From Jaenimonas drosophilae (taxonomy: Eukaryota > Euglenozoa > Kinetoplastea > Trypanosomatida > Trypanosomatidae): DNA of 15,595 nucleotides. The translations under genes were made by a program, and so were the position numbers. Shown here piece by piece: positions 1-9,117 of this stretch. The DNA lies in contig JASAON010001345.1 of the NCBI GenBank assembly GCA_030849065.1, positions 1 through 15,595 on the forward strand. The letters are read 5' to 3'. The first letter of the stretch is position 1. Each line of letters opens with the position of its first letter. The notes under the pieces were generated by a model. The model saw only the letters and a list, made by a program, of their open reading frames with translations, ran no database searches and was not told where the DNA came from.

Positions 1-77
1 TAACCCTAACCCTAACCCTAACCCTAACCCTAACCCTAACCCTAACCCTAACCCTAACCCTAACCCTAACCCTAACC
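1..77. repeat. Telomeric repeat array, (TAACCC)12 plus TAACC
   Basis: The window starts with twelve uninterrupted TAACCC hexamers (1-72), followed by TAACC (73-77). This is the C-rich strand of the TTAGGG telomere used by kinetoplastids and many other eukaryotes. With the C-strand reading 5'->3' inward from the left, position 1 is at or near a natural chromosome end. No variant hexamers are present, so this is terminal repeat and not a degenerate interstitial array. The true telomere length cannot be judged, because the sequence simply starts inside the repeat. Confidence 0.97.
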
Positions 78-86
78 ACAATCACG

Positions 87-101
87 GTTGCGGTTTGCAA
101 C
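87..101. repeat. Small perfect hairpin next to the telomere repeat
   Basis: GTTGC (87-91) and GCAAC (97-101) form a perfect 5-bp inverted repeat around a GGTTT loop, ten bases inside the last telomeric repeat. The loop resembles the G-rich telomeric strand. A stem this short can arise by chance, so only its placement at the telomere junction makes it worth recording. Confidence 0.35.
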
Positions 102-791
102 GCCTGGCCGCCGCGGGCTTTTCTCCTTGATGCGCGCGATTTGGCGATTCACGCTGCTTTCAGCGAGAGCACTTCCAACTGAACGAAACAGTGCGCACAA
201 TCACACTTCCATCTCTTCGACACCGCACGATGAACCAGGCGGCATAAACAGCCCTTACAAAATATGTGTTCTAGTGGTATCACAGACGAGGAAAGAAATG
301 CTGATTGAAGATTGGCGCACGCACATGCTGACAAGAGGACTAACCTTCATGAAACGCACATTGGTGAAATAAGTTCTCTCAATACATCACCATGGAGTTC
401 AGCCCCCTACGTGAACAGCACAAAAACAGTTGCGAAAAAAAGAACATGAAGAAACCTACATAGAGCCGACGTTGGCTCCTGCTCGAAACAGATCATCAAC
501 AAACGTAAAATGGAACATAGTCGAGAATAAGGCAAATAGTGGCTGAAACAGAATCTTTACATTGGGTAGTAGATATGCGTCTCTACCAGCAAAACCAGCC
601 TCTGAATGACAGACAAGAGACTATGAAATCGTACCATGCGCTGGCGCAACACACTACAAGTTATGTAGCACAAGGGGAGAGTGCCCATGCCACTTCAAAT
701 GTGCATTGATAGAATTTGTCAAGGACATGAGCGATCGCAGCTCCCGAACTTCTCTGGTGATGTCACAGTGGCCATCAACATGGGTCAACGT

Positions 792-851
792 GAGAAAGGA
801 GTAAAGTAAGAAAAAAAGAGATGAGAAGAATGTGGTGTAAAGAGAGAAAAT
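792..851 (-). promoter_or_regulatory. Polypyrimidine-rich tract on minus strand, possible 3'-end processing signal
   Basis: The plus strand is almost all purine over roughly 60 bases, including an unbroken A run at 811-817, so the minus strand is a strong polypyrimidine tract. In trypanosomatids such tracts direct spliced-leader addition to the next gene and also set the poly(A) site of the gene before it. This one lies about 370 bases past the stop of the 1221-5252 gene. No convincing gene lies between it and the telomere. It could therefore set the 3' end of that mRNA without serving a downstream gene. The composition is seen; the role is inferred. Confidence 0.3.
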
Positions 852-1220
852 GAAATTGAATCATCACCCGAATGCGCGCTTCGTTGTGTTGTCAGTAACT
901 CTGACGACAACTACTGCGGAGTCAACAGAAACTAAATATCGCAGAGAGAGAGCAAATCAAAAATAATCGGTCGCCATATTCCCGCACAAACACTGTGACC
1001 CAGACAAGACGCAAACAACAACGATACCAGAAAAGGGAGAAGTGAATTCAATTTACAAATGCAACATGAAACATAAAATGTGAACATACAGAACAAAGAT
1101 AATGCTCAATCACTCAAGTAATGGACTCGTCCAGCAGTAGGGAAATGAGCCCCGGAAAAAGCCTACATACGTTGTTTCTACCACCAACTACTGCTCTCAA
1201 CAACTATCTGAACAAAATCT

Positions 1221-4200
1221 TTATTCTTGTTCAGTTGTACCCCAAGATGCATAGCAAAAATTGCAAAGGGACCGCCGCTCAGACCGTCGCATTCGTCGCG
1301 GAGTGACAGATCGCTTGGCGCCTTGGCTTGGACCCGTTACCTCGAAAGCATTATTACCAGCCTGGATTCCCGTCGCCACCTGCAGTTCGCGCGCTCCTGT
1401 ACCGGTTTGTGTGACCAAGATGGGCGGTCGATGAATCATTGCACGCGATATGCCATGTCGGCACTCCATCATCAATGCAACTTGCTGACTCACGCCATGA
1501 AGAAGTGTCTGGTAGTCACTGTGTGCAGAATCATTGGTCTCCGGTATGGTAAAGATATCCGCAATGAAGCGAAGCTCCGCCACTCGGACCTCTTCACAAA
1601 CATCGGCGTAGTGGACCTGCAGCAGTGCGGAACAGAAGGGATATAAGCCATTTTGAGTTGTGGATGCCACAGAGAGGAAATGGAGTGTAGCCTTCGAATC
1701 TATGTCATTGTTCTGTGCGCCATTAACTTCGCAATCTGAACCAACACGATCAAAGACAGGTAATGCAAACAAAGTCTCTCCTTTGAGCGGGTGCGTCTCC
1801 ACACATACAGTGTCATTGCTCCTGCATCCAGAGTTCATCAAAGCTGTGTTTGCACTACCTGTGAGCACAATGAGACCTGCAGCGCCAGCAGCATACGCGG
1901 CAGACACCACTCCGTCAACAGCACCACCGCTGAAGGTTGGCCTTCCTGACGGGCGAGAATCCTTAATTGCGTCTCCTGTGTGTACTGCGATGCGTAAGCG
2001 AAGTCCTGAGACGGCCTTGTCACCGCAACCAAGGCCAGAATACATCGCATCAACAACAGATGCATCCACCCGCGGTAGCCCAGCGACCCCTTTCGCCATG
2101 TCACGCGCGAGCTTCACGCCAACATCCACAGAGGAGCACACGATCAGCCACATGCCTTCCACATACTGCATTTCATAGGCATTGTGCTTCAGCAGTGCTT
2201 GTCGGATACTTCGTTGGCAGTGACGCATCGCACGCCCCATCACTTCGGCATCGCGGACCCACAGCGGACGCCACTGCTCAATCTCCATAAAGACAACCGT
2301 CATCCCGGAAGAATCAGATGGGGGGCTTATGGAGCGTACCTCAGACTCCAGCTTGCGATCCCCTTCACTTTGACTTCGAGCTTTGCTGCGCAAGCTACTT
2401 GACTGGATGATCCAGTTTGACGACAGAAGTCCGCAGTACTTCCAACATGAAAATTTTCGAACAGATTTCCACATGCGCTGTGCAATGCCAAAATGCAGAA
2501 GCAGCAGAATCACAATGTAGAGAACAACCGGGCCAATCATAGCGAGCAGTACGTTTACAACAGTCTGAAGCGCGGACGTCCTAGATGAAGTGCTTCCAAC
2601 AAATGAAGCTGACATTGCACTACTGAGATTCGCAGCACTGAATTCACTGCCTGTCGGGGTCGTGGTGGTCCCGTGTACGAGATCGCTGGACATTGCCCGC
2701 AAATCGTAGCAGTCACTTTCCATGACACTTGCTTCAGACGGAGCAACTGCAGAAGAGGCAGAAGAGCTTCCATAGTCGAGTGTCGGGCTCATTGGCTGTG
2801 ATAGAACAGGCTGTGACGGGTTGAGAACTCGGCTGTACGACCAGACTGAAATGTCTCGCGCACCAAAATTACGCAAACCTTGAGCTCCCCATGACTGAAG
2901 AAATGGTCCAAACGTCATCCCACCCACATGAACTGTCACGTTGCCATACAGGGCGGCCTGCATATCTGGCTGACCCCAGCTGGTGCCAATGGTCAGCTGG
3001 TCGTACAGCATCGCCACAATAAAGGCACGCGCCGTAGCAGGGGTTTGGGCTGCGGGGGAAAACGTTTCCACAAACTCCCCAACCGTACTCAGCGCAGATG
3101 CACCACTCAACGTGCCAGATGACATGGTGCCGCCAGTCCACATTGGCAGATTCGTGGCAAACACCAGTCGATCAGTTACGGTTGTGGCAGCGCTGCCAAA
3201 AGCAGAAGCAAAGGCCGCGTACTGCTTCGTCAGGTCCTCAAAGGACATGAGCACAATGGAACTGCTCTGTTGCTGCATCACACCAAGAATCCCTGCAGCA
3301 TCCATGCTCGCAGCTCCAATCACAAACGTGTGCGTGCACGGTGCGGAGATACTCGAGCTCAGGGCACCAGTGGGCTGATTCACATTCCCAGAGGATGGCG
3401 TAATGCCAAAGGTCGTCAACGTCTTCTTTAGCAGAGTGGTGATATCATCCGAGTAGGTCGAGGAGCTCACCACGGCACATACAACAGATGTGGAAGTCAC
3501 CACGCCGCTTAGGTACGATGCAAGCACGTACAGCTCCTGCTCGAGAGTGGGGAAGAGGTACACAAGGTTGGCCTTGGACACATGGAGCTGCGTGGTTTGC
3601 GGCATGAAGTCCAGAATCAGTGTGCTAGGTGGACTAGTCACTATAGCATCCGGTATCACACCCATCAACGACGTCGTGACGTAGGTTTTCTGGTGTGTTC
3701 TCCAGTCAGAGCTGGCAGAGCTCATGCTTGTTGGGAGGCAGTAACCGCGGTACGCATGGCTTGAGTGGTGCCAAAAGAGGCTTGTGTTGGCAACTGTCTC
3801 AATGGCAGAAACTGTTTGACTGCAAGTGGATGAAACCATGCCGTTGTCTGATGGACTGAAACCAACCACGTGAATTGTTCGGGGAAGAGATAACTGCGCT
3901 GATGAGGGGTTGCCTCCGAGGTTGGCACAAGCGCCAAGTGCATATTGATACAACGCTCCGAGAACGGGCTTGGAATCGTAGGTGCTTCCTGTTTTAACAA
4001 GGGTATGAAACCACACATTGTTTCCCGCCCAGCGGCAGGATGCGATGGCTCCCTGCGATTGAGCACTACTCTTCACACTACCCCCCGTGGTACCAAAAAG
4101 CAAGTCCGACACGAGGAACATGGATTGAGCTGAGGCTAATGTGTTGTAGAGGCTTGCCTTCGCCCCAAGAGTTGTGCCTGAGTACTTGTTCAGTGCTTGC

Positions 4201-5252
4201 ATCACTGCCCAGCTAGCGGCCCACCCAGCCATGATAAAGTTCTTCTCCACATTTGTCGTGACGGTGGAAATGGTGCTGCTCGCTTGAGTTGCAAAATCCA
4301 CTGCAGCTTGATATTCCCTGGCCAGAATTCCAGGAACAGGTGAGGCAGTGATCATGTTCGATGGTGGTAACACAGTTGTGGAAGATGCTGTGCTTCTGTA
4401 CGCTTGAAGTGTTATGTAGTCAAAGATCATGGTCGTTCCAATAGTCGTGTTGGCCTTGATGAAGTTGGAGTCTCCCACCATTTTCTGAATCCATTGACTG
4501 GGATAGGTGTAAGAAGCCTCAAGGAGCTGATATACAACGCCTGGGGCAGATGGAAACGCTGAGGAATAACTTTCCGTGGAGAAGCTCTGCCCTCCACTCG
4601 ATATCACCGAAAGGCCCGTAATTCCCAAAACGTTTGCAATCGCAGGTAACAAACTGCCAGAGTACTTGCTTATTCCGTAGACGGTGTACGAGAGTAGAAA
4701 CTGTTTGATGGGCACCAGAGGACGCTGAGAAAGAAAAAATATGAGCCCTGTTGCCTGAGCATGGTCAGACGGAAGTATCCAGTACGTCCGGTCGTTGTGT
4801 TTTCCATATACGGAACCAGGGGTATTATCACCTATACTCATGGTTTGAAGGAGTGGGGCAAACATCGGGGTAGTCTGAGGGCCAATGTTATCGATGGTGC
4901 TGTAAACATTGAACAGTGTGTCTCCTCCATTAGGGCCAAAGACAGCCATACAATTGGATTTGTCGTTGTATTCCCGAAAAGAAGCGCTTGCTGTACTCCG
5001 TTCAATCACAACGCCCACTGAAGTGTAGGTGACGGGAGAGATGTATTTGTTCAGTGGTGCTGATAGACCCAATGCGTACAACGAAGCGCCGTGCGAATCA
5101 GCGTAGCCAGTAGCGTAGAAGGCTGCCACAGAAGCACTTGCGGCGTCAACAACCGTCAAGTGATGAACTGTAAGAAAAATACAAAAGCTGGCGTAGAGTA
5201 GAGACTTGCCAATCATCGGTATCAACATCTGCGAAAGTCGTTTCAGCGCCAT
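1221..5252 (-). CDS. Receptor-type adenylate cyclase family protein with degenerate (pseudo)cyclase domain, copy A
   Basis: This intact 1343-aa frame runs from ATG at 5252 to a TAA stop. It looks like a type I surface receptor. Residues 1-38 resemble a signal peptide with a hydrophobic core at about 17-36. An ectodomain follows to about 827, with two PBP-like lobes; residues near 690-828 carry the FATNLP, GPF, NFGARDISVWS and P...SPTLDY motifs typical of kinetoplastid receptor cyclases. N-glycosylation sequons lie at N268, N489, N771 and N875. A Ser/Thr-rich stalk (828-894) leads to one membrane helix (896-921) and a basic, Cys-containing juxtamembrane segment. Residues 984-1166 match a class III cyclase domain, retaining GLRLRIAVHTG (1083-1093) and LKGETLFALPV (1156-1166). 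The metal Asp positions are E990 and G1033 (motif VEG in place of VGD), the adenine-selecting Lys is Q1029, and the transition-state Asn/Arg positions are D1113/S1117, so catalysis is doubtful. The tail contains CRHGIS (1264-1269) and ends in a basic RRSLCNFCYA segment. It is the most telomere-proximal gene. The family call is strong; ligand and output are unknown. Confidence 0.85.
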   Translation of the reverse strand: MALKRLSQMLIPMIGKSLLYASFCIFLTVHHLTVVDAASASVAAFYATGYADSHGASLYALGLSAPLNKYISPVTYTSVGVVIERSTASASFREYNDKSNCMAVFGPNGGDTLFNVYSTIDNIGPQTTPMFAPLLQTMSIGDNTPGSVYGKHNDRTYWILPSDHAQATGLIFFLSQRPLVPIKQFLLSYTVYGISKYSGSLLPAIANVLGITGLSVISSGGQSFSTESYSSAFPSAPGVVYQLLEASYTYPSQWIQKMVGDSNFIKANTTIGTTMIFDYITLQAYRSTASSTTVLPPSNMITASPVPGILAREYQAAVDFATQASSTISTVTTNVEKNFIMAGWAASWAVMQALNKYSGTTLGAKASLYNTLASAQSMFLVSDLLFGTTGGSVKSSAQSQGAIASCRWAGNNVWFHTLVKTGSTYDSKPVLGALYQYALGACANLGGNPSSAQLSLPRTIHVVGFSPSDNGMVSSTCSQTVSAIETVANTSLFWHHSSHAYRGYCLPTSMSSASSDWRTHQKTYVTTSLMGVIPDAIVTSPPSTLILDFMPQTTQLHVSKANLVYLFPTLEQELYVLASYLSGVVTSTSVVCAVVSSSTYSDDITTLLKKTLTTFGITPSSGNVNQPTGALSSSISAPCTHTFVIGAASMDAAGILGVMQQQSSSIVLMSFEDLTKQYAAFASAFGSAATTVTDRLVFATNLPMWTGGTMSSGTLSGASALSTVGEFVETFSPAAQTPATARAFIVAMLYDQLTIGTSWGQPDMQAALYGNVTVHVGGMTFGPFLQSWGAQGLRNFGARDISVWSYSRVLNPSQPVLSQPMSPTLDYGSSSASSAVAPSEASVMESDCYDLRAMSSDLVHGTTTTPTGSEFSAANLSSAMSASFVGSTSSRTSALQTVVNVLLAMIGPVVLYIVILLLLHFGIAQRMWKSVRKFSCWKYCGLLSSNWIIQSSSLRSKARSQSEGDRKLESEVRSISPPSDSSGMTVVFMEIEQWRPLWVRDAEVMGRAMRHCQRSIRQALLKHNAYEMQYVEGMWLIVCSSVDVGVKLARDMAKGVAGLPRVDASVVDAMYSGLGCGDKAVSGLRLRIAVHTGDAIKDSRPSGRPTFSGGAVDGVVSAAYAAGAAGLIVLTGSANTALMNSGCRSNDTVCVETHPLKGETLFALPVFDRVGSDCEVNGAQNNDIDSKATLHFLSVASTTQNGLYPFCSALLQVHYADVCEEVRVAELRFIADIFTIPETNDSAHSDYQTLLHGVSQQVALMMECRHGISRAMIHRPPILVTQTGTGARELQVATGIQAGNNAFEVTGPSQGAKRSVTPRRMRRSERRSLCNFCYASWGTTEQE

Positions 5253-5337
5253 GTGGATGCAGAGTGTGGAGCAGCAGGAGAGTTGGAAGAAGCTATTTCA
5301 GAGAATACGAAATATGAATGGAGTATGACTAACTTGT

Positions 5338-5373
5338 CTTGAGACAGTGAAGATGATCGGAAAAGAAACAAAT
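5338..5373 (-). promoter_or_regulatory. Predicted spliced-leader acceptor and polypyrimidine tract for the 1221-5252 gene
   Basis: Read on the minus strand, a pyrimidine-rich stretch (5373 down to 5340, with runs such as TTTGTTTCTTTTCC) is followed by AG at 5339-5338. It lies 85 bases upstream of the ATG at 5252, with no ATG in the intervening leader, as expected of a trypanosomatid trans-splice site. An alternative acceptor is AG at 5449-5448 behind the ten-T run at 5471-5462. Using it would put an upstream ATG at 5378 and a 26-codon uORF in the leader. A weaker AG is at 5294-5293. The site is predicted from sequence only. Confidence 0.55.
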
Positions 5374-8300
5374 TGCATGGCAGATACACAGCACGTTGTT
5401 TTTGATTCGAATTCGGTTGTAAAGAAGGAGCTGCTGTGAGGAGCTAACTTGTCGAGGGGATAAAAAAAAAAGCTAATTAGGTTCGTTGTGGCTACTCCAA
5501 GGGCATTGTACTGTGCTAGACGGGGTCATAACACCAACATTTAGCACCAGCACGACAGCTGACTCAGTACAGAAGATATATGGTAATAGATGGTGGGAAT
5601 GCGACTGTCAGCATGAAGTGTCAGCCACAGAAATAATCACAAGAAAAAAAAATGAGGAGAATGCAAAGTTGCAAAGTAGCCAATGTACTAATGCAGGGTT
5701 GTGATTGGGTGGAAACTAAGCCGCTACGAGATTCCAGTGACGGCAAGGCAAGTTGACGAGTGAAATCGATGATGAATCTGTACCCACCCACTTATTCATA
5801 GTGCAAATATTCGGTAATCCGCGAAACGATGCCAACGCAGCTGCAGTGACAAAGCTCCGACGGGGAAAACCTAAAGCGCAAGGAAAACACAACAAAAGGC
5901 ACATATATGAAGGAAGCAATAATGCACGTCATGACGGAAAGTGATAAAAGATCATCAGTCTCTACCATTACTGTGTGTCATGACACTCGGTCTAGCAATT
6001 CAGGCAGCTATGGGTATATCCATGAGTGACACAACAGCTGACCATGCACAGGACAACATGGCTCATGAAGGTGCACACAACAATAACATTGACAAGAACA
6101 AACGCTAGAGAAGAGGCTGAGATAGCAGATCAGATTCACCGCTTTTCGCATACGTGACAACCACTAGTGAGCTGATGCATCTCGACGCAATTCACAGTGG
6201 TACGCTGGTGCGGTTTTTCACCAAGAAGGTCAGACCCATTGGAGTGTGCAAAATTCTCTGCACCATCACAGAATCGGTACACCTGCCTCTGAACAAAGAG
6301 ATGAGGTTTCTTCGCTGACGAATGCAGCAACACTGAGATCAAGGCGGATATTTGTCACTTGGCCAGGAAGAAAACCGTGACGACACTCCAACAACGCAGC
6401 ACGACGGACGGTCCAGAGGAGCACGTCGAAGGACATCACACACGTCATCGTTCATAGACTCCACAGTCAGACACTGTGAAGATATCATGCTTCCACAGGT
6501 GTAGAAGCAACACGATGATCGGAGATCACACGCGCGCGCCGATGAAAGGAGGCACAGCGGCGCCACACAGAGGCAAAGCAAGCGCCCATCAATGCAAACG
6601 CAATTGACAAGAAGCACCCCATGCAGCGGAGTCATTGCCCTCCCCCGTCCGAACCCGAATCCCATCGAGCCCAGCGATGGCAACAAGAGCGCGCTTCGGG
6701 ATGATAATGAGTAGGTAACCGATGCCGCGCCACCAAGCATTAAGTCTGTTATGGATGGAACAACTGGAATAGTCGTAGGTACCTTGGGCAATTGCCTAGT
6801 GCCTCAACAACAACATTTGAACCGTAGCAACTCGACATTCCAGCGGGCAAAAAAGATTCGCAGGCGTAAAGAAAAGTATGAAGGCAAAAAAACATGAGCA
6901 AAAAGGCAACTTCTGAAGCCATCCACCACCGCAATAATCCACCAAACCCTGCTAAATGGAAAGTGGAATGAGGGCCTCTGAAAGAACAAGGAAACGCACA
7001 TCTTCTGCTGTGACACTGTGATGGTATAGGTGTGATCAATTTAGATGGACCCATACAAGAGTTGCAACATCACTCTCTGGCATTTGGGAGGTGGAGATCA
7101 CATCATGCAAGACGACAACTGCTGTAGAGGTAGATGAGACGGAGGAAATGTCGGAGGACTGTATTTGCTGGTTATTGTTGAGCGGATAGAAGCTACACCA
7201 ATCGCTGTAAGTGCACTACTCAGCAGCCAATAATCCACGGCACCAATTGACAGGCCAGTTAGTGTTGCCACGAGTTGGTGCCGTGGAAAGAGAGGCTAGG
7301 AGGCAAAGAATGACATCGATGCTGCGGCGCTGGTTGTTTCGGAGGGCATCGCCAACCGCACGACAACCGGCGACTTCGGCCAGCATAATTAGAGCTGTGG
7401 GGTCATGCTCACGAAAGACATCTGGATTTCTCCATAAGGAAGTGGGTCATGAACACACCCCATCTGTTTGCCAAGTTCAGACTATGCTCTCCATGAAGTA
7501 CTGTGCGAAAGAAAACGTATATGCCTCGCTAAATAAATGACCCCGCTGAATCAATTGAAACAAGAGAATATAAGAATATCATACTGACTAAGGCACAGGA
7601 GTTCAGCAGGATGAGCGCTACAACGCACAGCAACTAGTGCTTAGTACTTAAAAACTCCTCGTCCATCTTCATGCAATACGGAGCCGCTACAATATTGACT
7701 TGAGGGAGAAGCATCCTCTGTGTTCCAAGGAGACTTCGAAGTCTTCGAGCGCAGGGAGACGCATCCATGACAGAACGTCAACCATTCATGAACATCAGAA
7801 ACAGAAATCAAACATAATCACATGGAATATGGAAGCAGGTGACAACTTCACACCAAGTCCCAAACACATACATTCGTACATACATCATTCAATAAATCAT
7901 TCAGTGAGCATGTTTGCTAATCAAATGAAGCAGAAGTGTTGTCCTCCTCGAGACAATATGCACAGCTTCCCTCAGCAGCACGACGATGATAAACGAGTGA
8001 ACAACGAGACTCAAATCCCGAAATCGTACTTGAAAATGTGAAGCTGCCAACGCGAGAGTTGTGGATGAAATGGGGAATGATGAAAAGCAGTCTCATAAAC
8101 TCAATGCGCGTCATTAAAAATGGAAAGCAAATTGGATAGCGTACGCAGCAAGCACCAAATTCCAAAACATGAAAGAAACAAGTGAGGCTTGACTCCACTC
8201 ACGCGCGACGCACCATTGTCAATGATTTAGCCGTGAAACAAGGCGTTTTGAGACTTCACCTTCCCATCACGTGATGTAGCAACGCCAAAAACAACAGAGA

Positions 8301-9117
8301 AACGAATTGTTTTAAGCTACTGCGACCTTCACGGTCAAGTATTACGACTGAGCCCGGAAAAACAAGAAACTCTCCACAACTCAAACAAGTAGAAGTGCAT
8401 GCACACAGAACTTGTGATAGCCCAGTCTCCTCCCAAAAATGCGATTGACTCCAATGACTTTCACAAATAGTTCAGAGGTTGTCAGCTGAGCATCCGCGTG
8501 CTTTCTGCCCAAGGTGCTGTATCCAAGCTAATGTTTGATGCCAGAGGGAGATTGTGCAGCAACACTGCTCAATGAACGAAAGCAAATTAACATATCCACG
8601 AAGAAGGCCTCCCTCAAACGAAGTCAAGGACCCAAGTAACGCAAACCGTAGCTCGTGAATGGATGTACAGAGCACGAGAAATCACTCACTTGGTAAAACA
8701 GTGGAAATCAGTCAAACGTTCTACTGCATATCACCTACAGATACACCAACTCATTCTATCAGCCATTACAATCGAGAGTATTAGAGAGGATTCGTTCAAT
8801 GCCTCAGTGCGTGTATCAAAACTATGGACAAGTCAAGGAAAAGAAAGAGCTTTAAAGCGGCCGGATAAGACAAAAGAAAACAGTTGATCCAGCAAGCATG
8901 CATCTTCGCTGTCCCACAGCTTCAGAGAAAAAAAACGTTAGGTGCAATCTTTCAAAAAACAAAGAATCATACAATCGTTGGGTACAAGTCCATCTGAGCC
9001 AATCGTTCATGCAGAATTTCAACTTAATGATACTGGCCGAAAGGAAAAAGGTACTGCGAGTATTCCGTTAGTGATACTCACTGAGGATCAACCAGCAAAA
9101 AAACAGAGGGCTTCTAC
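5374..9117. other. Long intergenic spacer without a convincing gene
   Basis: Nearly 3.8 kb separates the acceptor region of gene A from the stop of gene B. Open frames are short (at most about 150 codons), overlap on both strands and match nothing I recognise. I found no relic of the receptor-cyclase genes, transposon, tRNA or rRNA. The plus strand is broadly A-rich (T-rich on minus), like the other spacers here and consistent with minus-strand polycistronic transcription. One stretch at about 6520-6700 is visibly more GC-rich than its flanks. A T-rich minus-strand tract followed by AG lies near 6831-6905. The spacer must hold gene B's 3' UTR, which would be unusually long if no further transcript lies here. 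Confidence 0.6.

Larger units (their letters stand above)
78..1220. other. Subtelomeric non-coding region between telomere and first gene
   Basis: About 1.1 kb separates the telomere from the stop codon of the first gene. The first 90 bases or so (84-170) are rich in G and C, with CCGCGG at 111-116 and GCGCGC near 132. The remainder is A-rich on the plus strand and so T-rich on the transcribed minus strand. The only open frames are short (61-94 codons), lack compositional signs of coding, and match nothing I recognise. I see no tandem satellite, transposon end or RNA gene. The part next to the gene should contain the 3' UTR and poly(A) site of the 1221-5252 gene. Confidence 0.7.

Noticed and set aside
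1660..2178. 172-codon plus-strand open frame antisense to copy A
   Set aside because: It overlaps the conserved cyclase-like domain on the minus strand, has no plus-strand splice signal, and gives an unrecognisable product, so it is a shadow frame.
1221..5252. Calling copies A and B pseudogenes because of the lost catalytic residues
   Set aside because: Both frames are uninterrupted for over 1300 codons, have signal peptides and splice acceptors, and share conserved non-catalytic sequence, which fits functional pseudoenzymes better.
6136..7054. Cluster of overlapping minus-strand frames (60-150 codons) suggesting a decayed gene
   Set aside because: The frames do not join into one recognisable protein and none resembles the receptor family. 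Some start only at non-ATG codons. Only the acceptor-like signal near 6831 was kept, as a low-interest finding.
7700..8041. 113-codon plus-strand open frame in the long spacer
   Set aside because: It would oppose the direction of all supported genes. The product is rich in Lys, His, Ser and Asn, as expected from A-rich non-coding sequence, and no homology is recognisable.
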